Assembly: GCF_000716675.1 (NCBI RefSeq)
Contig: NZ_JNXT01000028.1
Coordinates: 1 to 64,000, forward strand
Reading direction: 5' to 3'
Length of the DNA stretch: 64,000 bases
From: Streptomyces alboflavus
GTDB taxonomy: Bacteria; Actinomycetota; Actinomycetes; Streptomycetales; Streptomycetaceae
Made by a program: the position numbers and the translations under genes. Each line of letters starts with the position of its first letter. The stretch's first letter is position 1. Below the pieces are notes generated by a model. The model did not search any database, was not told the origin of the DNA, and worked only from the letters and a program-made list of their open reading frames with translations. Below are positions 53,022-62,023 of the stretch, one piece after another.

Positions 53022-53819
53022 TCACCCCGCGGCGCGCCCCCGCACCGCAACGGAAGCGCCGGTTCCGGGACTGCTCCCCTCCGCCCGCGCCCGCGCGTAG
53101 GCGCCCGGCGTCCGCCCGAAGTGCTTGCGGAACGCGAGGATGTAGCCGTTCGTGCTCACGAACCCCACCCGGGCCGCGACCGCGCCCACTTGGTGCCCCT
53201 GGGCGAGGAGCGTGAGCGACTGGTTGAGGCGCAGCCGGGTGCGCCACTCGGAGAAGGGGAGCCCCGTCTCGGCGCGGAAGGCGCGGCGCAGGCTCGTCGA
53301 GCTGGTGAAGAGGCGCTCCGCCCACTCCGACGCGGTCCGCTGGTCGTCGGGCCGCCGCAGCAGCGCCCCCGCCACCGCCCGGGCCGCGCGGCTCGTGGGC
53401 TGCGGCAGCGGCAGGCAGTCCGCCTGGCCGTCCGTCAGGGCGGTGAACAGGGAGGCGTCGTCGGCCGCCGCCCCCGGCACGTCAGCGTCGCGCATGCGGC
53501 CGAGGAGCACGCGGCGCTGGGCCGCGCTCACGTTCACGAGCGTCGCGCCGCCGTACGGCAGGTGGTGTCGCGCGGGATCGAACGTCTCGCTGAGCACCAG
53601 CGCGTCGGGGTCGAAGCGGGCGCTGTGCGGCAGGCCCGCGGGCAGCCACACGGCGACCGAGGGCGACAGTTCGTAGTCCACGCCGCGGGCCGTGACGACG
53701 ATGCGTCCGAGCGGCACATAGAGGAACTGGTGGGTGTCGTGGACGTGCGTCGGATGCCCCTCCGGCGTCACGAAGTCGTCGTCCGGCCACACCGTTTCGT
53801 ACCGCGCGTCCGCCCTCAC
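53022..53819 (-). CDS. AraC-family regulator with cupin-like sensor domain
   Basis: A 265-residue protein; GTG 53819 follows AGGGGGA with 6-base spacing, and longer frames upstream lack one. The N-terminal 110 residues form an AraC_binding cupin (THVHDTHQFLYVPLGRIVVTARGVDYELSPSVAVWLPAGLPHSARFDP). The C-terminal HTH pair is RTASEWAERLFTSSTSLRRAFRAETGLPFSEWRTRLRLNQSL and HQVGAVAARVGFVSTNGYILAFRKHFGRTPGAYARA. It probably activates the adjacent siderophore uptake genes, as known for siderophore-sensing AraC proteins, but its effector is not shown. An iron box separates it from the permease gene. Confidence 0.88.
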   Translation of the reverse strand: MRADARYETVWPDDDFVTPEGHPTHVHDTHQFLYVPLGRIVVTARGVDYELSPSVAVWLPAGLPHSARFDPDALVLSETFDPARHHLPYGGATLVNVSAAQRRVLLGRMRDADVPGAAADDASLFTALTDGQADCLPLPQPTSRAARAVAGALLRRPDDQRTASEWAERLFTSSTSLRRAFRAETGLPFSEWRTRLRLNQSLTLLAQGHQVGAVAARVGFVSTNGYILAFRKHFGRTPGAYARARAEGSSPGTGASVAVRGRAAG

Positions 53820-53896
53820 CGATTCCCCCTGACCTCGGAGTGCATGGATTGACCCCTGAGTGTGAGCTGTGCGCCTCCGACTTGGATCGTCGAAAG

Positions 53897-53915
53897 CTAG
53901 GTAAGGGTAACCTAA
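53897..53915 (+). promoter_or_regulatory. Iron box (DmdR1/IdeR-type operator) of the siderophore uptake operon
   Basis: CTAGGTAAGGGTAACCTAA differs from the consensus TTAGGTTAGGCTAACCTAA at three positions. It lies 34 bases before the permease start and between divergent genes, so it can repress both when iron is plentiful. Confidence 0.87.
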
Positions 53916-53949
53916 CTTTTTGTACGACTTGTGAGGAGCACAACCACCC

Positions 53950-55011
53950 ATGACCCCTACGTCCCCGCCGGTGACGCCACCGTCGCCACTGGCCGGAGGG
54001 CGTCGCCCGAGGCCGCGGCACGCACGCGCCGCCCTCGTCACGACGCTCGCCGTGGCCGCCCTCGTGGCCACCCTGGTCGCGAGCGTCGGCCTCGGCGCCC
54101 GGGACATCTCGCCGCTGGAGATCGTCCGCATCCTGCTGCACCCCGGCGCCGAGGACTACAACGCCCAGGTCCTGTGGACCGAACGCATCCCCCGGACCTT
54201 CCTGGGGCTCGCCGTCGGCGCGGCCCTCGGCGCCTCCGGCCTGATCATGCAGGCGCTCACCCTGAACCCCCTCGCCGACCCCGGCATCCTCGGCATCGAG
54301 CAGGGCGCCGCGATGTTCGTGGTGCTCGGCATCCTCTTCCTCGATCTGACCGGCGTGCGGGGCTACTTCTGGATGGCGCTGCTCGGCTCCGGGGTGACCG
54401 CCGTGCTCGTGTACCTGATCGGCACCCGCACCGACGCGGGCAGCAGTGCCCTCGGCCTGGTCCTCGCCGGCGTGGCGCTGGCCGCCGTGATGTCCTCGCT
54501 GATCACGCTGATGGTGGTCCGCGACGAGGCGGTCTACGCCCATCTGCGCTTCTGGTCCGTCGGCCAGCTCACCGGCCGCGCGGGCGTCCTCGGCCAGGCC
54601 ATCCCCTTCGTCGCCACGGGGCTGTTGCTCGCCCTGCCGCTCGGACGCACCCTCAACATCCTGAGCCTCGGCGACGAGACGGCCCGCGGCCTCGGCATGC
54701 GGGTGGAGCGCGCCCGGCTCGCGAGCGCCGCCGTCGCCGTACTCCTCTGCGCCGCCGCCACCGCCGCCGTCGGCCCCGTCGCCTTCGTCGGACTCGTGGC
54801 CGCCCACTGCGCGCGGCTGCTCGCCGGATCCGACCACCGCTGGTCCCTGCCCTTGGCCGTGGTGTTCGGCGCGGTCCTGCTCACGGCGGCCGACACCGCG
54901 GGACGGCTCGTCGTCGACCACGGCGAGGTCCAGGCCGGCGTGATGACCGCGGCCGTCGGCACCCCCTTCTTCGTCTGGCTCGCCCGCCGCAGGAACCTGG
55001 TGCGGATGTGA
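53950..55011 (+). CDS. Iron-siderophore ABC transporter permease (FecCD family), first copy
   Basis: A 353-residue subunit with about 9-10 helices. LWTERIPRTFLGLAVGAALGASGLIMQALTLNPLADPGILG is the family signature region; GMRVERARLASAAVAVLL is the coupling loop. ATG 53950 has GAGGAG at 53933-53938, a slightly long spacing of 11. It is the first gene of an overlapping five-gene uptake operon and forms a heterodimer with the next gene. Confidence 0.92.
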   Translation: MTPTSPPVTPPSPLAGGRRPRPRHARAALVTTLAVAALVATLVASVGLGARDISPLEIVRILLHPGAEDYNAQVLWTERIPRTFLGLAVGAALGASGLIMQALTLNPLADPGILGIEQGAAMFVVLGILFLDLTGVRGYFWMALLGSGVTAVLVYLIGTRTDAGSSALGLVLAGVALAAVMSSLITLMVVRDEAVYAHLRFWSVGQLTGRAGVLGQAIPFVATGLLLALPLGRTLNILSLGDETARGLGMRVERARLASAAVAVLLCAAATAAVGPVAFVGLVAAHCARLLAGSDHRWSLPLAVVFGAVLLTAADTAGRLVVDHGEVQAGVMTAAVGTPFFVWLARRRNLVRM

Positions 55012-56087
55012 GCGCCCTCGCCGTCGGGTCCCGGCCCGCCCCCGCCGCGACCAAGGAGCACACCCTCGCCCGGCTGCGCGCCACCCGCCGCGCCCGGCGC
55101 CGCAGGACCGCCCTCGTCACCGTCGTGCTCGCCGTGCTCCTGCTCGGCCTGACGTCGGCCTCCGTCCTCCTCGGCGGGGTCGGCAAGGTCGAACCGGCCG
55201 ACGTGCTGCCTGCCGCGTTCGGGCTCCGCACCGGGCTCGCCGACTACATGATCTTCCAGTTGCGGATGCCGCGCGCCCTCGCGGCGCTGCTCGCGGGCGC
55301 GCTGTTCGGCCTCGCGGGCGCCCTCTACCAACGGCTGATCCGCAATCCGCTGGCGACCCCCGACATCGTCGGCATCTCGGCGGGAGCGGGCGCCGGTGCC
55401 ACCACCGTGCTCCTGTACGCGCCCGCGTCGGTGGCGCTCGGCACCCCGCTGGCGGCGGTCGCCGGGGCGTTCGTGCTCGCCGCCGCGGTGTACGCGCTGA
55501 GCTGGCGCCGCGGCGTCGACACCTACCGCCTGGTGCTTGTCGGGATCGGGCTGAGCGCGGTCTGCACCACGTACACCAACTATCTGTTCACCGTGGCCGA
55601 TCAGCACAGCATCGCCGTCGCGATGCGCTGGCTCGTCGGCAGCACCAGCGGCGCGGACTGGGACGGCGTCACCACCCTGGCCCTCGGCCTCGGCGGCTGC
55701 CTGCTCGCCACGGCCCTGCTGCACCGGCCGCTCGGCAGCATGTCCCTCGGCGACCAGCTCGCCACCGGACTCGGCACCCGGGTGGGCCTCGTGCGCGTCG
55801 CGGCGCTGCTCGTCGGCGCGGCCGCGGCCGCCCTCGCCACCAGCGTGGTCGGGCCGATCGGCTTCGTCTCGCTCATCAGCGGGCCCGTCGCCGCGCGCCT
55901 CGCGGGCGCGGACCGCGCCCTCGTCCTGGCGCCGCCGGTCGGTGCCGCCCTCGTCATCGGGGCCGACGTCCTCGCGCAGAACGCCCCGCTCATCAGCCCG
56001 GTGCCCACCGGGGTCCTCACCGCGCTTCTCGGCGCCCCCTATTTCGTCTGGCTGATCCTCCGGCGCCGGAAGAAGGCATCCTCGTGA
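55008..56087 (+). CDS. Iron-siderophore ABC transporter permease (FecCD family), second copy
   Basis: A 359-residue paralogue of the preceding gene. GTG 55008 overlaps the preceding stop (GTGA). After a basic N-terminus come MIFQLRMPRALAALLAGALFGLAGALYQRLIRNPLATPDIVGI, the family core, and GTRVGLVRVAALLVGAAAAALA, the coupling loop. It differs clearly from the first copy, as is normal for heterodimeric siderophore channels. Confidence 0.92.
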   Translation: MSALAVGSRPAPAATKEHTLARLRATRRARRRRTALVTVVLAVLLLGLTSASVLLGGVGKVEPADVLPAAFGLRTGLADYMIFQLRMPRALAALLAGALFGLAGALYQRLIRNPLATPDIVGISAGAGAGATTVLLYAPASVALGTPLAAVAGAFVLAAAVYALSWRRGVDTYRLVLVGIGLSAVCTTYTNYLFTVADQHSIAVAMRWLVGSTSGADWDGVTTLALGLGGCLLATALLHRPLGSMSLGDQLATGLGTRVGLVRVAALLVGAAAAALATSVVGPIGFVSLISGPVAARLAGADRALVLAPPVGAALVIGADVLAQNAPLISPVPTGVLTALLGAPYFVWLILRRRKKASS

Positions 56088-56929
56088 CACCGAAGACCCT
56101 CACCAGCTCGCCCCACGCGCCCACCGCCGCACCCCGTCTGGAGGCCCGCGGCATCACCGTCGGCTACGGCGACGCGCCCGTCATCGAGGGCCTGGACCTG
56201 TGGATCGAGGCGGGCCGGATCACCGCGCTCGTCGGCCCCAACGCCTGCGGCAAGTCGACGCTCCTCAAGTCCCTGGCCCGGCTCCTTCCGCCGGCCGCGG
56301 GATCGGTGCTGCTCGAAGGCGCCGACATCCACCGCCTGCCCACCCGGGAGGTGGCCCGCCGCCTCGGCATCCTGCCGCAGTCGCCGCTCGCCCCGGAGAG
56401 CATCACCGTGGGCGACCTCGTCTGGCGGGGCCGCCACCCGCACCGGCAGTTCGGGCAGCGCCGCACCGCGGCCGACGACGAGGCCATCGCCGACGCGCTA
56501 CTCGCCACGGGCACCGCGGAGCTCATCGACCGGCCCGTCGACGCGCTCTCCGGCGGCCAGCGCCAACGCGTCTGGATCGCCCTGGCCCTCGCCCAGGACA
56601 CCCCGACGCTGCTCCTCGACGAGCCCACCACGTACCTGGACATCGCGCACCAGATCGAGGTCCTCGACCTGCTCGCCGACCTCAACGAACAGACCGGCAA
56701 GACCATCGTGCTCGTCTCGCACGACCTCAACCAGGCGGCCCTGTACGCCTCGACGATCGTCGCCCTGCGCGACGGCCGCGTCGTCCGCCAGGGCCCGCCC
56801 GCACAGGTGCTCGACGCCGACCTCGTGGCCGAGGTGTTCGGCCTGGACTGCGTCGTCGTCCCGCACCCCCGTTCCGACCGGCCGCAGATCTTCCCCCTCG
56901 GCCGCCGCCACCTCACGCAGGAGAGATGA
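56084..56929 (+). CDS. Iron-siderophore ABC transporter ATP-binding protein (FecE type)
   Basis: A 281-residue ATPase. GTG 56084 overlaps the preceding stop (GTGA). Walker A is GPNACGKST (a common variant with Cys), signature ALSGGQRQRVW, Walker B TLLLDEPTTYLD, and the switch His is in VLVSHDLNQA. TTYLDIAHQIEVLDLL is typical of FepC/FecE proteins. It powers uptake through the two permeases. Confidence 0.95.
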   Translation: MTPKTLTSSPHAPTAAPRLEARGITVGYGDAPVIEGLDLWIEAGRITALVGPNACGKSTLLKSLARLLPPAAGSVLLEGADIHRLPTREVARRLGILPQSPLAPESITVGDLVWRGRHPHRQFGQRRTAADDEAIADALLATGTAELIDRPVDALSGGQRQRVWIALALAQDTPTLLLDEPTTYLDIAHQIEVLDLLADLNEQTGKTIVLVSHDLNQAALYASTIVALRDGRVVRQGPPAQVLDADLVAEVFGLDCVVVPHPRSDRPQIFPLGRRHLTQER

Positions 56930-56931
56930 CC

Positions 56932-57984
56932 ATGCACCGCCCCGCAAGACCCGTCACCGGACGCGGCGCCACCCGGATCCTGCTCGCCGCCACCGCCTGC
57001 CTCGCCCTCGTCACCGGGTGCGGCGGCTCCGCCGACGACAAGGACGGAAAGGGGGACAAGTCCGGCACGGCAGGCGCGGGTTCCGGGGCCTTCCCGGTGT
57101 CCCTCGCCAACGCCTGGGGCACGACCGAGGTCGGCGACAAGCCGGTCAAGGTGGCCACGGTGTCCGACGGCGACACCGACATCGCGCTGGCCCTCGGCGT
57201 CGTACCGGTGATCACGCCGGACGCGGAGGACGGCGGCCCCGTGCCGGAGTACAAGAAGCGCGCCCTGGACAAGCTCGGCGTCGACAAGCTGAAGACGTAC
57301 GACGACACGGACGGCACGGACTACGAGGCCATCGCGGCCGAGGCCCCGGACGTCGTCCTCGGCATGAGCACCTGGTCGATGGAGGCCGACTACGCCAAGC
57401 TCAAGCCGATCGCCCCGGTCGTGACCTACGCCGACAAGAAGGACGCCGACGCCCTGACCTGGCAGGAGCGGCTCACCACCGCCGCCAAGGCGCTGGGCCT
57501 GAGCGACCGCGCGGAGAAGATCATCGCGGCCAACGAGAAGGCCGTCACCGACGCGGCGGCCGCGCACCCCGAGTTCAAGGGCAAGACGTACACGTACGCG
57601 GTCGTCCACCCCGAGCAGATCACCTTCATGTCCCACGCCGACCAGGACCCGGGCGTCTTCGAGCAGTTGGGCCTGCGCAAGACCGCCAAGGCGAAGGAGT
57701 ACACCGCCAAGAAGAACGCGGTCGGCCTGGAGAACCTGGACGAGCTGGAGGCGGACGTCCTGCTGCTCACCTACCCGTTCGGCGACGAGGGGCTGCTGTC
57801 CGCGTCCGAGCTGGAGAGCAACAAGCTGTTCCGGTCCCTGGACGTGGTGAAGAAGAAGCACACCGCGGTCATCCCCGCGAAGAACACCCTGTCCTCCGCC
57901 ATCGCCTACCCCGACGCGCTCAACGCCCCCTGGGTCGTCGAGAAGCTCACACCGATCCTCGCCGACGCCGTCGCGGGCAAGTGA
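56932..57984 (+). CDS. Iron-siderophore ABC transporter substrate-binding lipoprotein
   Basis: A 350-residue FepB/YfiY-type binding protein. ATG 56932 is chosen because GGAGAG at 56920-56925 then has 6-base spacing; ATG 56926, which overlaps the ATPase stop, is too close. The lipobox is LALVTGC at residue 28. The mature domain has ANAWGTTEVGDKPVKVATVSDGDTDIALALGVVPV, EAIAAEAPDVVLGMSTWSMEADYAKLKPIAPVV, FMSHADQDPGVFEQLGL and ELEADVLLLTYPFGDEG. It captures a ferric siderophore outside the membrane; the specific ligand cannot be read from sequence. Confidence 0.92.
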   Translation: MHRPARPVTGRGATRILLAATACLALVTGCGGSADDKDGKGDKSGTAGAGSGAFPVSLANAWGTTEVGDKPVKVATVSDGDTDIALALGVVPVITPDAEDGGPVPEYKKRALDKLGVDKLKTYDDTDGTDYEAIAAEAPDVVLGMSTWSMEADYAKLKPIAPVVTYADKKDADALTWQERLTTAAKALGLSDRAEKIIAANEKAVTDAAAAHPEFKGKTYTYAVVHPEQITFMSHADQDPGVFEQLGLRKTAKAKEYTAKKNAVGLENLDELEADVLLLTYPFGDEGLLSASELESNKLFRSLDVVKKKHTAVIPAKNTLSSAIAYPDALNAPWVVEKLTPILADAVAGK

Positions 57985-58016
57985 CCACCGCCGCGCCCGC
58001 ACGAAGGAGCACCACC

Positions 58017-59903
58017 ATGCCCACCCGCAACCCCCGTTCGGTCGTCACGTTCCCCATCGTGCTCAGGGAGCTGACGGTCCTGCGCGCCGAGAACATCACC
58101 CCGGGGATGCGGCGCCTCACCCTCGGCGGCGCCCAGCTGCGCGCCTTCACGCGCGACGGCCTCGACCTGCCCGAGCTGCGCACGGAGGGCTTCGACGACC
58201 ATGTGAAGTTCTTCTTCGCCGACGACGAGGGCACGCTCGTCCTTCCCGGCCAGAACGTCAGCAGCCTGGACTGGCCCGCCGACGGACGGCCCGTCGCCAA
58301 GGACTACACGCCCGTCCGCTTCGACCCCGACGCCGGTGAGATCGACTTCGACTTCGTCCGGCACGCGGGCGGTGTCGCCTCGACCTGGGCGGAGCGGGCA
58401 GCGCCCGGCGAGAGCGCGTGGATCGCGGGGCCCAAGATGTCCCACAGCCACCCCGAGGGCGTGGACTGGCTGCTCGTCGTCGGCGACGAGACGGCGCTGC
58501 CCGCGATCGGCCGGTGGCTCGCCGAGATGCCCGCGGGCACGGTCGCCCGCGTGTTCGTCGAGATCGCCGACGACAGCCACCGCCAGGAGCTGCCGACGCG
58601 CGCGGAGGCCCAGGTCGTCTGGCTGTCCCGCGACGGCGCCCCCGCGGGCACGACCGACCTCCTGGAGCGGGCGGTACGGGACATGGAGTGGCTGCCGGGC
58701 ACCGCGTACGCCTGGGTCGCGGGCGAGACCGTGACGCTCAAGGGCATCCGCCGCCATCTGGTCACCGAGCGCCGAGTGGCCCGCGAGCACACCCACATCA
58801 CCGGATACTGGCGCCGCGCCACGCCCGCCCCGGCGGCTCAGGGCGACGCCGACGCGCACGGCCAGGTCGCCGCCGACCACTCGGAGGCGGAGGCCGACGA
58901 CGCGCACGAGCGCCTGCACCGACTGACCGACCCCGCGCCCGGCCACGCCATCCGCGCCGCCGTCACCCTCGGCCTGTTCGAGCTGGTGGACGGCGGCACG
59001 CGGGACGCCGCCCGCCTCGCCGAGCGCACCGGGGCCGACCCCGTCACTCTCACGGCGCTGCTCACCTACCTCGTCTCCCTCGACCTCCTCGCCCTCGACG
59101 GCGACGGCTATCGGCTCACCGCCGTCAGCGAGGAGCTGGTCGAGGACGACCACTCCGCCGACGAGTACCACCTCGGCGGCGCCCAGGCCGCGCTCGACGC
59201 CTCGCTGAGCGGTCTGGTGCCCACCTTGCTGACGGGCAGGGCCGGTTACCGCACCGCGGCCGGGGAGACCTTCGTCGAGGCCATGGCGCACGACGCCCGC
59301 CTCGCCGGGACGGCGCGGGCCGCGGTCGAGGAGGAGGCCCGCTGGATCGCCCCCGGTGTCGTGCGCGCCCACGACTGGTCGGCGGTGCCCGAGATGACCG
59401 CGACCGGTCCTGGCGCGGGCACGGTCGTGGGCGCCCTGGTGCGCGCCTTCCCCGGGCTGCGGGCGCGCGTCACCGCGCTCCCCTCCGTCCTGCGGGCGCT
59501 GCGCGAGGAGATCCTGGACACCGACGTGCTGCCGCACGTCGAGCTGGTGCCGCAGACGGGTGCGGCGCCCGCGCCCGGGACCCGGACGCTGCTGATGTGC
59601 CGTCAACTCGCCTGGCTGGGCGACGAGGACGCCGCGCACCTGCTCGCCGAGACCGCCGCCGCCCTGGCCGCCGACGGGACGCTGCTCCTGGTCGAGCAGG
59701 TCACCGCGGCCGATCCGGACGACGCCGACGCCCCTCTGGACCACCTGCGCCTGAAGTGCGCGTTCGGCTCCGGCGTACGGGACGTGTCCGGTCTCACCGA
59801 CCTGGCGGAGCGGGCCGGGCTCGCGGTGGGGGCCTGCCACGACATCGGCTGGGACCACCGGCTCTGGGTCCTGACGGCGCCCGGCCGCCCCGCGCCGAGG
59901 TGA
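58017..59903 (+). CDS. Siderophore-interacting flavoprotein fused to a methyltransferase-like domain
   Basis: A 628-residue fusion. ATG 58017 follows GAAGGAG. Residues 1-267 are a complete SIP: FAD-binding beta barrel with KDYTPVRFD (canonical R-x-Y-T-x-R) and FDFVRHAGGVASTWAERAAPG, then an NADPH-side domain (VGDETALPAIGRWL) and the usual end GYWRR at about 264. SIPs reduce iron in imported siderophores. A linker (268-295) leads to a second half resembling plant-type O-methyltransferases: winged-helix dimerisation part at 296-375 (GHAIRAAVTLGLFELVDGG) and an MT fold at 380-628. Its SAM motif is degenerate, TATGPGAGT at 461-469 where DVGGGTG is expected; LLLVEQVTAADPDDADAPLD is normal. Whether it methylates is doubtful. 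It lies 32 bases after the binding-protein gene. Confidence 0.87.
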   Translation: MPTRNPRSVVTFPIVLRELTVLRAENITPGMRRLTLGGAQLRAFTRDGLDLPELRTEGFDDHVKFFFADDEGTLVLPGQNVSSLDWPADGRPVAKDYTPVRFDPDAGEIDFDFVRHAGGVASTWAERAAPGESAWIAGPKMSHSHPEGVDWLLVVGDETALPAIGRWLAEMPAGTVARVFVEIADDSHRQELPTRAEAQVVWLSRDGAPAGTTDLLERAVRDMEWLPGTAYAWVAGETVTLKGIRRHLVTERRVAREHTHITGYWRRATPAPAAQGDADAHGQVAADHSEAEADDAHERLHRLTDPAPGHAIRAAVTLGLFELVDGGTRDAARLAERTGADPVTLTALLTYLVSLDLLALDGDGYRLTAVSEELVEDDHSADEYHLGGAQAALDASLSGLVPTLLTGRAGYRTAAGETFVEAMAHDARLAGTARAAVEEEARWIAPGVVRAHDWSAVPEMTATGPGAGTVVGALVRAFPGLRARVTALPSVLRALREEILDTDVLPHVELVPQTGAAPAPGTRTLLMCRQLAWLGDEDAAHLLAETAAALAADGTLLLVEQVTAADPDDADAPLDHLRLKCAFGSGVRDVSGLTDLAERAGLAVGACHDIGWDHRLWVLTAPGRPAPR

Positions 59904-59910
59904 GGCCGCG

Positions 59911-60543
59911 TCAGGGTGCGTCGAGGTGGCGGGTGTCCCCCACCCTGACGACCTGGCGGTTGTGGAAGAAGTCGTCCTCGTGCAGCACCGTGATGCTCCC
60001 GGACGGCGCCCGGAAGTGGACGGAACCGACGGAGTCGTACGGCATCTTGATCCAGGCCGCGACGACGAAGGTCGCGGCGAACCCGTGCGTGACGACGATC
60101 TGGTGCTCGCGCGGGCGCTCGAGGAGTTCGGCCATGGCGTCGTAGACGCGGCGCGCGCAGTCGCCCCTCGTCTCGGCGCCCGGCAGGCCCTCGTGGTGCC
60201 CCATCCGGTCGCCCTCGGCCGGCGGCGGCACGAACCGCCGGTCCAGCCACTCCTGCGGTCCGCCCTCCGCCTCGCCGTACGACTTCTCCCGCAGCCTGCG
60301 GTCCAGGAGCGGCTTCACACCGAAGAGTTCGCCCACCGCGTCGGCGGTGTGCGCGGCGCGGCGCAGGTCCGAGGAGATCACCTCGACGTCCGTGCCCTCG
60401 GGGATGTCGGCACGCAGCGCCCGGGCGATGGCGTCCGCGGCGCCGCGTCCGGCGGGCGTGAGGTCGGAGTCGTGCCAGCCGCCGACCACCTTCTCGATGT
60501 GGTGCGTGGCCTCCGGGTGGGCGATGACGTGGATGGTGCGCAT
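59911..60543 (-). CDS. Histidine phosphatase superfamily protein with altered RHG motif
   Basis: A 210-residue protein. MRTIHVIAHPEATHHIE replaces the usual RHGE: the His is kept but the preceding Arg is Ala and the Gly is Pro. VISSDLRRAAHTADAVGELFG, RLREKSYGEAEGG and VVTHGFAATFV (second catalytic His) follow. The superfamily includes phosphoglycerate mutases and diverse phosphatases; loss of the first Arg, a phosphate ligand, leaves activity in question. ATG 60543 has GAAAGG about 10 bases upstream. It is convergent with the SIP fusion gene, 8 bases apart, and lies downstream of the MFS gene. Confidence 0.8.
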   Translation of the reverse strand: MRTIHVIAHPEATHHIEKVVGGWHDSDLTPAGRGAADAIARALRADIPEGTDVEVISSDLRRAAHTADAVGELFGVKPLLDRRLREKSYGEAEGGPQEWLDRRFVPPPAEGDRMGHHEGLPGAETRGDCARRVYDAMAELLERPREHQIVVTHGFAATFVVAAWIKMPYDSVGSVHFRAPSGSITVLHEDDFFHNRQVVRVGDTRHLDAP

Positions 60544-60598
60544 CAGGGCGTGCCTTTCGCGTGCGTACGGGCGTGGGTCTTCGCTGTGCTCACTGTGC

Positions 60599-62023
60599 TC
60601 ACTGTGCGCCAGGGTGCGGGAGCGGCTGGGAGTCCGTCGCGCCAGCCGCAGACCGCGCCGCCTCACCGGTCTTGCCGTCCCCGGCCCCCTCCGCGCTGTT
60701 CACACTCCTCGTATCCTCCGCCACCGTGCGACGGCGCACCCACAGGAGGGCGCCCGCGAGCATGACGGCGCCGCCGAGCAGCCAGCGCGGGGAGCCCTCC
60801 GGGAGGTGTCCGAGGACCAATCCCGTTCCGGCGCCGACCAGTTGGAGGGAGAGCGACTGGACGGACAGGGCGGTGGCGCGGCCCTTGCTGTCGACGCGCC
60901 GGTGCAGAATGTCGTTCTCGCTCGGGCCCGCGGCGCCGAGCCCCACGTACACGAGGGCGTAGCCGAGCACCGCCAGGGTGAGCGGGGCCGGGCCCGAGGA
61001 GACGGCGGTGAGGCCGAGCAGGAGCAGGCCGCCCGCCGCGGCGCCGAGTCCCACGAGGACGGCGCGCTCGCTCCCGCCCGCGTACCGGGCGAGCGGCGGC
61101 GCGAGGTGGCTGCCCGCCATCGAGCACAGGTATCCGGCGCAGGCGAGGCCCGCGAACAGCACCGCCCCCGACTCCGGTGCGCCGGTCAGGTCCACGGCCC
61201 TGCCGGGGGTGAGGACCTCCACGGTGATCAGGGCGCTGCCCGCCGCGCCGGCGCTGAGGACGATCCGCCGCACCAGCGCGTCCCGGCCGCCGAGGCGCAC
61301 TCCGGCGACGACGGTGGCGGGGACGCCGCGAAGGACTCCGCGCAGGGTGGTGCGCTCCCGGGGCGGCTCGGGCAGCGCGGTCAGGACGTACGCGAGGAAG
61401 CCGATCTCGACGACGACGCCGAGCAGGGCCGGTACGGACAGCGGGATGACGAGCCCGGACGTGGCGTCGCTGATGCGGGCGCCGAGGTCGGGGCCGAGGC
61501 CGAGGAGCCAGGGCAGGGCGCCGCCGATCAGGACCCCGGCCGCGAGGGCCGCGGAGGTGGCGGCGCCGCCGCGGGCCAGGCCGGTGCGCAGCTCGGCGTC
61601 GGGGCCCGCGCTCGCGTGCACCGTGTCGACGTACCAGGCCTCGGCGGGGCCGCTCGACAGGGCGCGGCCCGCGCCCTTGAGTGCCATGCCGAGGGCGAGC
61701 ACCCAGGCGGTGGTGCCGAGCGCGTGCAGGACCAGGGCGACGAGGTCGAAGAGGCCCGCGGCGGCGAGCACGGCACGGCGTCCGAGGACGTCGGAGAGTC
61801 CCCCGGTGGGGAGTTCGAGCGCGGCGGCGGTGAGGGAGTGCGCCGCGATGCAGCCGGCGACGGCCGCGAGGGCGAGCCCGCGCTCGGTCATGAGCGCCAC
61901 CATGGGTGCGATGGCGAGGCCGAGCGGCAGCCAGAACAGCGCGCAGACCGTGACGTAGCGACGGCGGGCGGTGCGGGGGTCGAGGGGGCCGGGGCCGGGC
62001 AGGGCGGCGCGGGTGTCAGTCAT
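60599..62023 (-). CDS. MFS transporter
   Basis: A 474-residue transporter with 12 helices. ATG 62023 overlaps the end of the regulator gene by 8 bases. GGLSDVLGRRAVLAAAG is the loop 2-3 signature; ELPTGGLSDVLGRR also holds the acidic residue common in drug exporters. Late loops GAAGPSENDILHRRVDSKGRATALSVQSL fit the same group. The last 40 residues are polar. It is probably an exporter under control of the ArsR-like protein encoded before it. Substrate unknown. Confidence 0.87.
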   Translation of the reverse strand: MTDTRAALPGPGPLDPRTARRRYVTVCALFWLPLGLAIAPMVALMTERGLALAAVAGCIAAHSLTAAALELPTGGLSDVLGRRAVLAAAGLFDLVALVLHALGTTAWVLALGMALKGAGRALSSGPAEAWYVDTVHASAGPDAELRTGLARGGAATSAALAAGVLIGGALPWLLGLGPDLGARISDATSGLVIPLSVPALLGVVVEIGFLAYVLTALPEPPRERTTLRGVLRGVPATVVAGVRLGGRDALVRRIVLSAGAAGSALITVEVLTPGRAVDLTGAPESGAVLFAGLACAGYLCSMAGSHLAPPLARYAGGSERAVLVGLGAAAGGLLLLGLTAVSSGPAPLTLAVLGYALVYVGLGAAGPSENDILHRRVDSKGRATALSVQSLSLQLVGAGTGLVLGHLPEGSPRWLLGGAVMLAGALLWVRRRTVAEDTRSVNSAEGAGDGKTGEAARSAAGATDSQPLPHPGAQ

